Numbered from the stretch's first letter, positions 19,772 through 30,459 are shown. The stretch is 38,047 nucleotides of DNA from CAVTOO01 sp963736355 (GCA_963736355.1 CAVTOO010000005.1:1-38047), one strand, 5' to 3'. Notes: generated by a model from the sequence alone, not told the origin. Made by a program: numbers and translations.

Positions 19772-20789
19772 ATGCTGGAAGCTTCATTCACGAGCCGCAT
19801 CGAGGCGCTGAAGCACGTCTTCCTCGCGCCGGGCTCGACGTTTTCGCTCGCTTCGCTGTTCAGCGCGATGGTCGTGTGCGCGCTGTTCTTCGTCTGGCGC
19901 CGGCGCGCGCGCGGGCGTGCGGTGCGTCTGCGCGCCTTCGTGCGCTACGTGCTGCCGCTGCGCATTTTCCTGCATCCCTCCAGCCGCGCGGACGCCATCC
20001 TGTTCGTGCTGCAGACGATGGTGTTCGGCGCGCTGCTCGGCTGGGCCTATCTGTCGCAGCCGTGGATCGCCGGCCGCGTCGTCGAAGGGCTGACGTTCGT
20101 CTTCGGCGAACCGGGCGCCGCGCCCGTTCACCCGGTCGTCGCCGCGATCATCATCACGCTGATGAGCTTCCTCGCCTACGAGTTCGGCTACTGGCTGTTC
20201 CACTGGGCCGCGCACACGCATCCGTTGCTGTGGGAGTTCCACAAGATCCATCACACCGCGGAAGTGCTGACGCCGCTCACCGTGTGGCGCGTGCATCCGG
20301 TGGAGCAGGTGATCTTCATCAACACGCTCGCGATCACGATCGGCCTGTGCGACGGGCTCGGGCGCTATGTGCTGGGCGGCGGCGCGCAGGTCTATGCCGT
20401 GTCCGGCGCCAACATCGTGCTCGTGTTCTTCGTCTACGCCTTCGTGCATCTGCAGCACTCGCAGGCGTGGATCGCGTTCACCGGCGTGTGGGGCCGCCTG
20501 TTCCTCAGCCCCGCCCATCATCAGATCCATCATTCGGCGAAGCCGCTGCACCACAACACCAACCTCGGCTCCTGCCTGGCCGTGTGGGACTGGGCGTTCG
20601 GCACGCTCTACGTGCCCGCGCGCGAGCGCGAGGTGGAGAAATTCGGACTGGGCGAAGACGTGCGCAACGCCTCACGACGCGGTCGGCGCGCTGTTCGAGC
20701 CGGTCTATCGGACGCTGGACTACGTCACGCCAAAAGCCGGCAAGGTCACGGCTGACGCGGCGCGGCAGCCCGCGCAAGCCGGTCGTTGA
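19772..20789 (+). CDS. Sterol desaturase / fatty acid hydroxylase superfamily membrane protein
   Basis: ATG at 19772 is preceded by a GGGG at suitable spacing. The product of about 338 residues has several membrane segments (FSLASLFSAMVVCALFFVW, ILFVLQTMVFGALLGWAYL, VAAIIITLMSFLAYEFGYWL) and the histidine clusters that bind the di-iron centre: WLFHWAAHTH (HxxxH), EFHKIHHTAE (HxxHH) and PAHHQIHHSAKPLHHN. A shift near 20666 is GCCT (Ala either way), restoring RNAHDAVGALFEPVYRTLDY and the stop at 20787. Family members hydroxylate or desaturate lipids or sterols at the membrane using O2. The substrate is unknown; hopanoid or fatty-acid modification are options in this lineage. It overlaps the 3' end of the convergent Sua5 gene by about 40 bp. 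Confidence 0.87.
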
Positions 20790-21701
20790 TCGCCGCGCCA
20801 AGCCCTTCGTGCGGGATGGGCGCGACCGCGATCGCGCGCGCGCCGGAGTCGTCGAGCTCGCGCAAGAAGGCGAACAGGTTCGCCGCCGCTTCCGCCAGAT
20901 CGCCGCTCGGCGACAGATCGAGCCGCTCGCCGCGCGCGCCCGTGATCTGACCGCCGAAATCCAGCACCGCCTCGCCGTCCATCGCGGATGTCGCATCGAG
21001 GCGAACCTGCGCGCGCGGCGCGTAATGGGACGCGAGCATGCCGGGCGCGCGCGGCGCGTTCGCCTCCGTCGCGCTGGCGGCGTTCGACCGGCGCGCCCCA
21101 GAACGCGCTCGATGTCTTCGCGCGCCACGCCGCCCGGCCGCAGGATGCGCACGCCGTCGCCAAGGCAGGACACGATGGTGGACTCGACGCCGACCGCGCA
21201 CGGCCCGCCATCAACGATGAGATCGACGCGGCCGTCGAGTTCGGCCGCCACGTGATCGGCGCTTGTCGGGCTCACGCGGCCCGAGCGGTTGGCGGAGGGC
21301 GCGGCCACGGGGACGCCCGCTTCGCGCAGGATGGCGAGCGCCACGGGGTGGGCGGGCACGCGCAGCGCGACGCTGTCGAGGCCCGCGCGCGCCAGCAGGC
21401 TCACGGCGCAGCCGGCGCGCGCCGGCGCGACGATGGTGAGGGGACCGGGCCAGAACGCCTGCGCGAGCGCGAGGGCGTCCGCATCGAACACGGCGAGGCC
21501 CTGCGCGGCGTCGGCGTCCGCCACGTGCGCGATCAGCGGGTTGAAGCTCGGGCGCTCCTTGGCGGCGTAGATGCCCGCCACCGCCGCGTCGGAACCGGCG
21601 TCCGCGCCGAGCCCGTAGACGGTCTCGGTCGGGAAGGCGACGAGCCCGCCCTGCCGCAGGACGCCGGCGGCGTGCGCGGTGGCGGCCGGCCCCGCCGTCA
21701 T
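20746..21701 (-). CDS. Threonylcarbamoyl-AMP synthase, Sua5 type
   Basis: From ATG at 21701 the YrdC domain is clear: LRQGGLVAFPTETVYGLGAD, GIYAAKERPSFNPLIAHVAD, FWPGPLTIVA, DSVALRVPAHPVALAIL, PVAAPSANRSGRVSPTSADH, VDGGPCAVGVESTIVS and VRILRPGGVAREDIE. After shifts near 21110 the Sua5 C-terminal domain follows (PGMLASHYAPRAQVRLDA, LDFGGQITGARGERLDLSPS, IAVAPIPHEGLGAAINDRLA). The APGMLASHYAP linker is the Sua5 hallmark that separates it from the shorter TsaC. The enzyme makes L-threonylcarbamoyl-AMP from threonine, bicarbonate and ATP for the t6A37 modification of tRNAs. It is convergent with, and overlaps, the hydroxylase gene. Confidence 0.9.
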
Positions 21702-22087
21702 GCGGCGCGTCGTCCGGGGCGCGGGTTCATGGTCATGCAGATCCTGGTCGCGGCCATGCAGTTGCTCGGACGCCCTCCGGGCGCGCCGCCTTGTGCGCAT
21801 CTGCCGCGGACAGCGTCAAGAAGCGCCCTTTCGGGTCTGCCGGCGCTCGACGGCGCTGATTCGCGCCCTGCCGCGCGTCATTCGGAGCGCGGCGCGGGCC
21901 GGCGGCGCGGTTTCAGGGGCGGAAACCGGCGTGCCTCAAGCGTATCCGGCGACCCGCACCGCCGGGCGCCCGGCGGCGGGCGCGCTTGCTCCTGCGGCGC
22001 AAAAGAGCCATGTTCAAGGATTCTACTGGCTCCCGAAGCGGGGCGCGCGCGGCTGCGCTCCAGCAGCCATCGAGAGGAGACGAACGC
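21702..22087. other. GC-rich gap before the TPR gene, with a perfect palindrome
   Basis: About 385 bp without a supportable gene. It contains an 18-bp perfect palindrome at 21959-21976 (CCGCCGGGC / GCCCGGCGG) with no T-tract, so it is a possible hairpin but not an evident terminator. The 3' end carries the Shine-Dalgarno AGGAGA used by the TPR gene. Frames here look like noise of high-GC DNA, although a frameshifted short gene cannot be excluded. Confidence 0.35.
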
Positions 22088-23883
22088 GTGTTTTCATTCA
22101 GATTGTCGCTTGGCAAGCCGCGGTCGACGGCCTCGACGCCCGCTCCCCGCGAGCCTGTGGCGCGCATCGCGCTGTGCTGGCGCTTCTTCAGCCCGCCGGC
22201 GGCGATTGCGCGCGAGACGCCGTTGACGCCAGCCGCCCGTCGAGATCGGCGGCACGCAGTCGGGCAATTACCTCGCCGCGCTCGTCGCCGGCGCCCGGCA
22301 GGACACCCGCGCCGCCGCCGCCTATTTCCGCGAGGCGCTCCGCGCCGATCCGCGCAACGCCATCCTGCTGGAGCGCGCCTTCGTCGCCTCGCTCTCCAAT
22401 GGCGACATGCCGCAGGCCTTCGCGCTGGCCGAACGGCTCGTGCGCATCGATCCCAAGAACGGCCTCGCCCAGCTGGCGCTGGGCGCGCGCGCCCTGAAGC
22501 AGCGCCAGTTCGCCACCGCCCGCACGCATCTCTCGCGCGGCGGCAACACCCGCCGCGGCGATGTCACCGCGATCCTGCTCACCGCCTGGGCGTGGGCCGG
22601 CAGCAACGATTCCAACAAGGCGATCGAGGCCGCCGACCGGCTGAACGAGCGCAATTTCGCGCTGTTCCGCGATTTCCACGCCGGCCTGATCGCCGAACTG
22701 CTGAAGCGCCCGCAGGAGGCGAGCCGCCGCATGCGCGCGGCCTATCGGCCGACAAGAACACGCTTCGCCTCGCGGAAGCCTACGCGCGCCTCGAATCGCG
22801 CCAGGGCCGCCCCCAGGAAGCGCTGGAGATCCTGCGCGACGTTCGACGAGGCGCTGCCGCGTCACCCCGTGATCGTCGACGCGATGCGAGCGGCTCGAAA
22901 AGGGCCAGACGCTCGAGCCGCTCGTGAGCAACGCGGCCGAAGGCGCGGGCGAAGTGCTCTATGGGCTCGGCGCCGCCGGCGCGCGCCAGGGCGACGAAAT
23001 CGCCTCCATCATCTATCTGCGGCTCGCGCTGTACCTGTCGCCCGATCATGGCCTCGCCATCGTCAGCCTTGGCGACCTCTACGAGCGCATCAAGCAGGGC
23101 GAGAGCGCGATCGAGGTCTACGCGAGCATGCCGGTGACCTCGCCGCTGCGCTCGACCGCCGAATTGCAGATCGGCCTCGTGCTCGAAACGCTCGAACGCA
23201 AGGACGAAGCGCAGAAGCATCTCGAAGCGCTGGTCGCGCGCGATCCGACCGATCCGGACGCGCTGCTCGCGCTCGCCAATCTCCAGCGCACGCGCAAGCT
23301 CTTCGCGGAAGCCGCCGACACCTACTCGCAAGGCGCTCGGCGCTGTCCGAAAAGAGCGGGCGCGGCGACTGGACGACGTATTACTTCCGCGGCGTCTCCT
23401 ACGAGCGCTCCAAGCGCTGGCCGCAGGCCGAGGCCGACTTCAAGAAGGCGCTGGAGCTTTATCCCGGACCAGCCGCTGGTTCTGAATTATCTCGGCTACT
23501 CGTGGGTCGATCAGGGCGATCAATCTCGATGAAGCCTTCCGCATGCTGCGCAAGGCCGTCGATCTGCGCCCCGAGGATGGCTACATCGTCGATTCGCTCG
23601 GCTGGGCCTATTACAAGCTCGGCAAGTACGAGGACGCCGTGCGCGAACTCGAACGCGCCATCGAACTCAAGCCCGCCGATCCCGTGATCAACGATCACCT
23701 CGGCGACGCCTACTGGAAGGTCGGGCCGCAAGCTCGAAGCGCGCTTCCAGTGGAACCACGCGCGCGACCTCAATCCCGAGCCCGAAGACCTGCCGAAGAT
23801 CCTGCAGAAGATCGAAGCCGGGCTTGAGGAGACGCGCCCCCAAGCCCGCGGCGGAGGCCGCCCCGGCGCGCAGCGGCGGCTGA
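22088..23883 (+). CDS. Tetratricopeptide-repeat protein (exported, frameshifted)
   Basis: I chose GTG at 22088 because AGGAGA lies about nine bases upstream. The first 50 residues include a basic stretch and a hydrophobic run that probably form a signal peptide, blurred by a shift. After that the protein is built of TPR units: GNYLAALVAGARQDTRAAAA YFREALRADPRN, QAFALAERLVRIDPKNGLAQ, DEIASIIYLRLALYLSPDHG, LVLETLERKDEAQKHLEAL, WPQAEADFKKALELYPDQP, GYIVDSLGWAYYKLGKYEDA and RELERAIELKPADPVINDHL GDAYWKVG. It ends near EARFQWNHARDLNPEPEDLP and stops at TGA 23881, three bases before the ispE start. A TPR protein directly before ispE is a common arrangement in Hyphomicrobiales. At least six frameshifts occur. 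The role is not known; such proteins scaffold envelope complexes. Confidence 0.82.
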
Positions 23884-23886
23884 CGC

Positions 23887-24785
23887 ATGATGCGCGCGCC
23901 GCAGGACGCGCCGCGTCTCGTCGAGAGGGCGCCTGCGAAGGTCAATCTGACGCTGCACGTGCGCGGCCGTCGCGACGATGGCTGGCACGATCTGGAAAGC
24001 CTCGTCGTCTTCGCGGGCGTGCACGATCTGCTGTGGCTTGATCCCGGCGCCGCGCTCGCGCTCGAAGTCGAGGACCCAACGCCGGCCGCCGCCGGCCCTG
24101 CCGCCGACAATTCCGTGCTGAAGGCCGCCCGTGCGCTAGCCGCCCGCGTCGAAGGCTTGCGCTGGGGCGTTTCCGTCTGCTCAAGCGCCTTCCTGCCGCT
24201 GCGGGCGTCGGCGGAGGTTCCGTCGGACGCGGCCGCCGCGCTGCGGCTTCTTGCGCGCCTCAACGCGCTTGCGCCGGACGATCCGCGCGTCGCGCCGCCG
24301 CGCAGGCGACGGGCTCCGACGTACCGGTCTGCCTCGATCCACGCGCGCGCATGATGGCCGGGTCGCGGCGAGAAGGTCGGTCCCGCGCTCGGCCTGCCGC
24401 CGATGTTCGCGGTGCTGCGTCAATCCCGGCGTCGCGCTGTCGACGCCCGCCGTCTTCGCCGGCAGATCGGCCTCAAGCCCGGCGAGCGGTCCATATGGGG
24501 CGGGCATCCGCAGATCGAGCAGGCCGAGACGCCTCGACGCGCCTGCTGCCGAAACTGCGCAAGGCGCGCAACGACATGGAGGACGCCGCTAGCGTCCTCG
24601 CGCCCGTCGTCGGCCATGTGCTCGCCGTGCTCGGCGCGGCGCGCGGCGCGCGGCTGACGCGCATGTCGGGGTCCGGCGCGACCTGCTTCGCGCTCTTTGC
24701 CGACTGCCACGCCGCGGCCCGCGCCGCGCGCGTCATCCGCCGCGATCATCCGTCCTGGTGGGTGCGCCCGACTGTCCTGCGCTGA
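23887..24785 (+). CDS. ispE: 4-diphosphocytidyl-2-C-methyl-D-erythritol kinase
   Basis: ATG at 23887 follows the TPR stop by three bases, indicating translational coupling. GHMP-kinase motifs are present: LVERAPAKVNLTLHVRGRRD, then KRLPAAAGVGGGSSDAAAAL (the ATP-binding P-AxGxGGGSSD loop, interrupted by a TCCG codon at the second Ser near 24222), GSDVPVCLDP, and RLTRMSGSGATCFALFADC (motif 3). It ends HPSWWVRPTVLR, TGA. The enzyme phosphorylates CDP-ME in the non-mevalonate isoprenoid pathway in the cytoplasm. About four frameshifts disturb the middle third; all catalytic motifs are recoverable. Confidence 0.9.
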
Positions 24786-24887
24786 ACGCGTCCGGGCTGC
24801 TGCGGGGCTTGCGCTCGCGCCTGATCCGCAGCAGAACGAAGCGACAGGCGCGCAGGCGGCAGGCTCTGGGCGAGGGGCGGGGACGGT

Positions 24888-27069
24888 ATGGGGACAGGCC
24901 GGCGCATCGGCGCGCGTGCGCGCGCTCATCGAGCGCATGACGCTCGAGGAAAAGCTCGGCCAGCTGTCCATGCTCGCCGACGGCCTCGTCGAGACCGGCC
25001 CGCCCGGCCCGCACAATCCCTTCACGATGATCGCGGAAGGCCGCGTCGGCAGCATCCTCAACGTGTGGGGCCGCGATCTCGTGCGCGAGGCGCAGCGCAA
25101 GGCGGTCGAAGAAAGCCGCCTTGGCATTCCGCTCTTCTTCGGCCTCGACGTCGTGCACGGCCATCGCACGATCCATCCCGTGCCGCTCGGCGAAGCGTGC
25201 GCGTTCGACCGCGAGCTGTGGGAGGAGACCGCGCGCGACAACGCGATCGAGGCGGCCGCCGACGGCGTGCACATGACGTTCGCGCCGATGCTCGACGTGT
25301 CGCGCGATCGCGCGCTGGGGACGCATCGTCGAATGCGCGGGCGAGGACCCCTGGTCAACGCGCGAGTACGGACGCGCGCGCGTGCGCGGCTACCAGAACC
25401 CCGACGCCGCCGGCTTCATGCGCTGGCCGCATGCGCCAAGCACTTCTGCGCCTATGGCGCGGTGATCGTCGGGGCGCGACTACGGCGAGGTGGACGTCTC
25501 GCAGCGCGCGCTCGAGGAGGTGTATCTGCCGCCGTTTCGCGCGGTGGTGGAGGAGGGCGTCGCGGCGATCATGCCGGCGTTCATCGATCGTCGCGGGCGT
25601 GCCGATGACCGCGCACAGCGCCTGCTGCGCGACGGTGCTGCGCGCGCAATGGCGCTTCGACGGCGCTGATCGTCAGCGACTACAACGCGATCGCCGAACT
25701 CATCAATCACGGCGTCGCCGCCGATCTTGTCGAAGCCGGGCGCGCTGGCGCTGAAGGCGGGCGTCGACATCGACATGATGGGCGACGCCTATCGTCAAGG
25801 GTCTGCCCGATCGCGCTCGAGCGCGGCCGACGTGACGATCGACGAGATCGACGCGAAGCGCTTGCGCGCGTGCTCTCGCTCAAGGAGCGGCTCGGCCTGT
25901 TCGAAGATCCGTACCGCGGCATCGGCGCGGACATCTCGCAGGCCATCGCAGAGGCCGCGCGTTGGCCCGCGAGGCTGCGCTCAAATCGATGGTGCTGTCA
26001 AGAACGATGGCGTGCTGCCGATGCGCGAGCCGGCGCGCATTGCGCTCATCGGCCCCATGTGCGACGCGCCCGCCGACCAGCTCGGCGCGTGGGCGTCCGC
26101 CGGCGCCGCGGAGGAGTTCGATCACGATCCTCGAAGGCGTGCGCGCGGGCTTTCCCGCGGCCGAAGTCTCGTTTGCCGAAGGCTGCGGACCGAAGGAGCC
26201 GATCGAAGGCGGGCACGCGGCAGCGCGCAGCGTCTGCGGCGCAGGCGGATGTCGTGCTGCTGTGCCTGGGCGAGGAGCGCTTCGCACACCGGCGAGGCCT
26301 GCAGCCGCACGCGGCCGGAATTGCCGCAAACGCAGATCGACCTCGCGCGCGACAGTCTATGCGCTGCGGCAAGCCGTGTCGTGCTTGCGCTTGTCGTCAG
26401 CCGTCCGCTCGTCCTGCCCGACTGGCTTGTGGAGGGCGCGAGCGCGATCCTGATCACCTGGCATGCGGGCTCGGAAACCGGCCCGGCGTTCGCCGATCTC
26501 GTGAGCGGCGCCGTAAGTCCTTCGGGCAAGCTTTGCGTGTCGTGGCCCGCCACGCTCGGACAGATGCCGGTCTTCTACGGAATGCGCCCCACGGGCCGCC
26601 CGCACGATCCGGCCAACGGCTGGTCGACGGGCTTCCTCGACGCGCCGTATGCGCCACGCTGGAGCTTCGGCGAAGGTCTCGGCTACGCACGTTTCACGCG
26701 CGCGAATCTGCGCGCCGACAGCGCTGCAATAAGCGGCGACGGCGCCGTCACGGTCTCGCTCGACGTCCGCAACGACGGCGACATGGCGAGTGCGGAGACG
26801 CTCTTCCTCTTCATTCGCGATCCCGTGGCGCGCGTGACGCGGCCGGTTCTCGAACTCAAGGATTTCTACGCGCGTCGAACTCGCGCCCGGCGAAAGCAGG
26901 GCCGTTCACTTCGTGCTGCGCGCCACGCGACTTTTCGTATCGCGACGAAAACCTCAAGCCGCGCCTGGACGACGGGATCATCCAAGTCTACGTCGGCGCA
27001 AGCGCGAAGGCGGGCGATCTCGACCGCATCGACGTGCGGGTCGAAAACAGCTCCGCTTCGCTCGGCTAA
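24888..27069 (+). CDS. Glycoside hydrolase family 3 beta-glucosidase (BglX-like), heavily frameshifted
   Basis: The homologous region begins at ASARVRALIERMTLEEKLGQ. The ATG at 24888 is the nearest start candidate but needs a shift, so the 5' end is uncertain and a signal peptide may be lost. GH3 features: MIAEGRVGSILNVWG, RLGIPLFFGLDVVHGHRTIH, VHMTFAPMLDVSRD, RIVECAGEDPW, CAKHFCAYGAV, LIVSDYNAIAELINHGVA (SDY, catalytic nucleophile Asp), then the C-terminal (alpha/beta)6 domain (SAILITWHAGSETGPAFADL, SGKLCVSWPATLGQMPVFY) and a fibronectin-III-like end (SLDVRNDGDMASAETLFLFI). The stop is TAA at 27067. Ten or so shifts occur; GATC at 25586-25589 and TATC at 25790-25793 are two-fold codons with both alleles. 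It probably hydrolyses beta-glucosides in the periplasm. Confidence 0.87.
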
Positions 27070-27147
27070 GTTGACGGGCGCGTAAGCAAAGCGCTGCGGC
27101 GCAGTTGTTTTCCCGCCACAATCCACCACTTAATAGGGGCGCCCGGG

Positions 27148-27175
27148 TTGTATGCCGGAGGCGTGCGCGTATAGT
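27148..27175 (+). promoter_or_regulatory. Sigma-70-like promoter candidate for the PAS-HWE kinase gene
   Basis: TTGTAT at 27148-27153 and TATAGT at 27170-27175 are separated by 16 bp and lie about 57 bp before the kinase ATG. The hexamers are close to the -35/-10 consensus, which is unusual in this GC-rich stretch. No operator-like repeat was seen. Confidence 0.4.
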
Positions 27176-27231
27176 CCGCCCCGCGGGGGCGCCGTCGCTT
27201 TGCGACGAATCAGAGATTGCCGAGGGCCCCC

Positions 27232-29013
27232 ATGCCCCATGATTCCGCCGTGATCAAAAACGTGTGCGTCGACGACGCGGGCGGTCCCATGCACGCGAAC
27301 CACGCCGATCCGATTTCCGGCGAATTGTGGAACATGGCCGAAGAGCTCGGCGAGATCGGCAGTTTCGACCGCGACCTGCGCACCGGCCAAGGCCGCATCA
27401 GCGACAACATGTGCCGCATCTTCGGCATCGACCGCACCGCGATGGAGGCGTCGGGCGAAGCCTGGATGGGCCGCATCCATCCCGAAGATCGCGGCCGGGT
27501 CGAGAATGCGCTGCGCGCCGCCACGGCGGACGGCGCGACGAACGTGAAGTTCCAGTACAGAATTCTGCGCGACGGCGAAATCCGCTGGATCTCGACGCGC
27601 CTGCGGCTCGAGTACGACGCGCACGGCGCGCCTATCCGGCGCTACGGCGTCAACCAGGACATGACCGAGCGCTATTCCACGACGATGGCCAACGCGCATC
27701 TGGCCGCTGTCGTCGAATCCTCGAGCGAGGCGATCAAGTCCTACTCGCTCGATGGCGTCATCATCTCGTGGAACGCGGGCGCCGAACGCCTGTTCGGCTA
27801 CACGGCGGCCGAAGCGCTCGGCAAGCGCATCGATCTCATCGTGCCCGAGGACCGCAGGTGGGAGGCGCGCAAGAAGTTGGCGACCGTGAGCGCGGGCGGG
27901 CATGTGCGCCTCGAGACGATGCGGCGCCGGAAGGACGGTTCGCTGGTCCATATCGCGCTCAGCGCGTCTCCGGTGCGTGACGCGTCCGGCCGTGTCGTCG
28001 CCGTCTCCACGCTCGCCCACGACATCGGCCCGCGCATCGCGGCGCAGCGCGCGCTGGAGCGCTATCGGCTGCTGGCGGAGCACGCGCGCGACATCCTGCT
28101 CGTCATTCGCCTCGACGACGGCGCCATTGTCGAAACCAACCAGGCTGCGGTGGCGGCCTATGGTTACGCGCGCGAGGACCTTCTCGCCATGAACATCGTG
28201 AGCTTGCGCTCGCCGGACACGGTCGCCTCGCTGCGCGCCGATCTGGACCGCGTCGGCGAGGGCACCCTGTTCGAAACGGTGCACAAGCGGCGCGACGGCT
28301 CCACCTTTCCCGTGGAGGTGAGCGCGGTGTCGATGGTGATCGACGGCGAGCGGATGATCCTCAGCCTCGTCCGCGACATTTCCGAGCGCAACGAATGGGC
28401 GCGCGTGCAACGCCTGATGACGCGCGAACTGCTGCACCGCGTGAAGAACTCCGTCGCCGTCATCCAGTCGCTCGTGCGCCTCACGGCGCCGCGCGCGCGC
28501 AATCTCGACGAGTTCGTCGCCTCGCTCTCCGGCAGGCTGTCCGCCATGGCGGCGGCCCACGATCTTCTGAGCGAAATGCACTGGCGCGGCGCGGATCTGG
28601 GCGAACTCGTCGCCAAGCAGCTCGCGCATTATCTCTCGGGCTCCGACAAGCGCCTGCGCATGCAGGGGCCGGCCGTGCGCCTGCCGCAGCAATTCGCCGT
28701 TCCGCTCGCCCTCGCGCTGCACGAGCTGGCCACCAACGCCGCCAAGCACGGATCCCTTTCGACGCCCGAAGGCCGCGTCGATCTCTCGTGGACCTACGCG
28801 CGCGGGCCGCGCGACAAGTTGCGGCTGGAATGGCGCGAGAGCGGCGGCCCGCCCGTCACGCATCCAACCTCCGCGGGCTTCGGCTCGACGTTGATCGAGC
28901 GCGGCATGCCGGGCGCGAAGGTCGAGCGGCGGTTCGATCCGCGCGGCGTCACCTGCACCATCGAGCTCGACGTCACGCCGTTGCGGCGGCGGGCGCGTCC
29001 GCGCAAGGCGTAG
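27232..29013 (+). CDS. PAS-domain sensor histidine kinase, HWE family
   Basis: I chose the ATG at 27232 because GAGG lies about eight bases before it; the upstream TTG at 27217 has none. The 593-residue product has no frameshift. Three PAS domains are visible: residues ~30-145 (MAEELGEIGSFDRDLRTGQG ... WISTRLRLEY), ~155-275 (YSLDGVIISWNAGAERLFGY ... RRRKDGSLVHIALSASPVRD) and ~285-395 (ILLVIRLDDGAIVETNQAAV ... KRRDGSTFPVEVSAVSM). The kinase core follows. The phosphoacceptor is the His in LLHRVKNSVAVIQSLVRL, the N-box is HELATNAAKHGSLSTPEGR, and the W-x-E of the HWE family is EWRESGGPPV, with GFGSTLIERGM after it. No membrane segment exists, so it is a soluble sensor. HWE kinases in alphaproteobacteria often feed light, redox or general-stress signalling; the signal here is unknown and no response regulator is adjacent. 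Confidence 0.93.
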   Translation: MPHDSAVIKNVCVDDAGGPMHANHADPISGELWNMAEELGEIGSFDRDLRTGQGRISDNMCRIFGIDRTAMEASGEAWMGRIHPEDRGRVENALRAATADGATNVKFQYRILRDGEIRWISTRLRLEYDAHGAPIRRYGVNQDMTERYSTTMANAHLAAVVESSSEAIKSYSLDGVIISWNAGAERLFGYTAAEALGKRIDLIVPEDRRWEARKKLATVSAGGHVRLETMRRRKDGSLVHIALSASPVRDASGRVVAVSTLAHDIGPRIAAQRALERYRLLAEHARDILLVIRLDDGAIVETNQAAVAAYGYAREDLLAMNIVSLRSPDTVASLRADLDRVGEGTLFETVHKRRDGSTFPVEVSAVSMVIDGERMILSLVRDISERNEWARVQRLMTRELLHRVKNSVAVIQSLVRLTAPRARNLDEFVASLSGRLSAMAAAHDLLSEMHWRGADLGELVAKQLAHYLSGSDKRLRMQGPAVRLPQQFAVPLALALHELATNAAKHGSLSTPEGRVDLSWTYARGPRDKLRLEWRESGGPPVTHPTSAGFGSTLIERGMPGAKVERRFDPRGVTCTIELDVTPLRRRARPRKA

Positions 29014-29037
29014 CGCCCCCACGCGCTGCGTTGACCC

Positions 29038-29061
29038 AATTCATTTCACATGCAATGAATT
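29038..29061. promoter_or_regulatory. Inverted repeat upstream of hmgA, operator candidate
   Basis: Perfect 8-bp arms AATTCATT and AATGAATT flank an 8-bp spacer, about 65 bp before the hmgA start and just after the kinase stop. It is an AT-rich island in GC-rich sequence and has the size of a MarR-type or IclR-type binding site. It could also fold as a hairpin ending the kinase transcript, but the trailing T-run is only three bases. Confidence 0.55.
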
Positions 29062-29126
29062 TTGGCCGATGATATCGGGCAGTGCGGCGCAGAGCCTGCC
29101 GCCAGGCGCAACGAGCGAGGATTGCC

Positions 29127-30443
29127 ATGTCGGACGCCGCGTACATGACCGGTTTCGGCAATTCGTTCGAGACCGAGGCGCTTCCCGGCGCCTTGCCGGT
29201 GGGCCGCAATTCCCCGCAGAAGTGCAATTACGGCCTCTACGCCGAGCAATTGTCCGGCACGGCCTTCACGATGCCGCAGGCCTCCAACCGGCGTTCCTGG
29301 CTTTACCGGATTCGCCCCGGCGTGAAGCATGCGGGCCGGTTCGTGCGCGTCGATCAGGGGCTGTTGCGCACGGCGCCCGCCGCACGCGATGAAAGCGAGC
29401 TGCCGCTGGGGCAATTGCGCTGGGGCCCCGTGCCCGTGCCCGACGCCCCGCTCAGTTTCATCACCGGCCTTTGCACGGTGACGACGGCGGGCGACGCCGA
29501 CACCCGCGCCGGCATGGCCGCGCATTATCTGTTCGTCACGCGCTCCATGCGCGACGAATATTTCATGAACTGCGATGGCGAGATGCTCATCGTGGTGCAG
29601 GAGAACGCGCTGCGTCTCGTCACCGAACTGGGCGTCATCGAAGTGACGCCGGGCGAGATCTGCATCATCCCGCGCGGCGTCATCTTCCGCGCCGAACTCG
29701 TCGACGGCCCTGTCCGCGGCTACGTGTGCGAGAATTACGGCGCGTCATTCGTGTTGCCCGACCGTGGCCCGATCGGCGCCAATTGCCTCGCCAACCCGCG
29801 CGACTTTCTCACCCCCGTCGCGGCCTATGAGGACCGCGAGGCGCCCTCGCTCCTGTACGCGAAATGGGGCGGCGAACTGTTCCGCAGCGAGATCGGCCAG
29901 TCGCCGCTCGACGTGGTCGCCTGGCACGGCAATTACGCACCCTGCAAATACGACCTGCGGCGCTTTTCGCCGGTGGGCGCGCTGCTTTACGATCATCCCG
30001 ACCCGTCGATCTTCACGGTGCTGACCGCGCCGTCGGAGACGCCGGGCACGGCGAACATCGACTTCGTGATCTTTCCCGATCGCTGGATGGTGGCGGAAAA
30101 CACGTTCCGCCCGCCCTGGTATCATCGCAACATCATGTCGGAGTTCATGGGCCTCATCTATGGCGTCTACGACGCCAAGCCCGAAGGCTTCCGCCCCGGC
30201 GGCATGAGCCTGCACAATTCGATGTTGCCGCACGGCCCCGACGAAACATCGTTCGAGCACGCCAGCAACGTCGAGCTGAAACCGGTGAAGCAGACGGGCA
30301 CGATGGCCTTCATGTTCGAGACGCGCTTTCCACAACGGGTCACGCGCTGGGCGGCGCAATTGCCAACGCTCGACGAGACCTATCCCGAGTGCTGGAGCGG
30401 GCTGCGCAAGCGCTTCGATCCCGCGCGCCGCGACCCGGCCTGA
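29127..30443 (+). CDS. hmgA: Homogentisate 1,2-dioxygenase
   Basis: ATG at 29127 follows GCGAGG at about eight bases. The 438-residue product is uninterrupted and of normal family length. It begins YMTGFGNSFETEALPGALPV GRNSPQ, the family signature, and contains GLYAEQLSGTAFTMPQASN, DGEMLIVVQENALRLVTELG and IIPRGVIFRAELVDGPVRGY. The Fe(II) site is RPPWYHRNIMSEFMGLIYG (His and Glu) and SLHNSMLPHGPD (His). It opens the ring of homogentisate to maleylacetoacetate in tyrosine and phenylalanine catabolism, in the cytoplasm. The usual partners (fumarylacetoacetase, maleylacetoacetate isomerase) are not in the window. The gene is convergent with the ArsR-type regulator, with 16 bp between the stops. 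Regulation is probably through the inverted repeat at 29038-29061. Confidence 0.96.
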   Translation: MSDAAYMTGFGNSFETEALPGALPVGRNSPQKCNYGLYAEQLSGTAFTMPQASNRRSWLYRIRPGVKHAGRFVRVDQGLLRTAPAARDESELPLGQLRWGPVPVPDAPLSFITGLCTVTTAGDADTRAGMAAHYLFVTRSMRDEYFMNCDGEMLIVVQENALRLVTELGVIEVTPGEICIIPRGVIFRAELVDGPVRGYVCENYGASFVLPDRGPIGANCLANPRDFLTPVAAYEDREAPSLLYAKWGGELFRSEIGQSPLDVVAWHGNYAPCKYDLRRFSPVGALLYDHPDPSIFTVLTAPSETPGTANIDFVIFPDRWMVAENTFRPPWYHRNIMSEFMGLIYGVYDAKPEGFRPGGMSLHNSMLPHGPDETSFEHASNVELKPVKQTGTMAFMFETRFPQRVTRWAAQLPTLDETYPECWSGLRKRFDPARRDPA

Positions 30444-30459
30444 GCCAGCGTCGCGCGAT

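Noticed and set aside
24733..29022. Very long minus-strand ORFs opposite ispE, GH3 and the kinase (up to 630 codons)
   Set aside because: They are shadows of high-GC coding sequence: composition is Arg/Ala/Gly-rich with no family motif, and the plus strand has clear domains.
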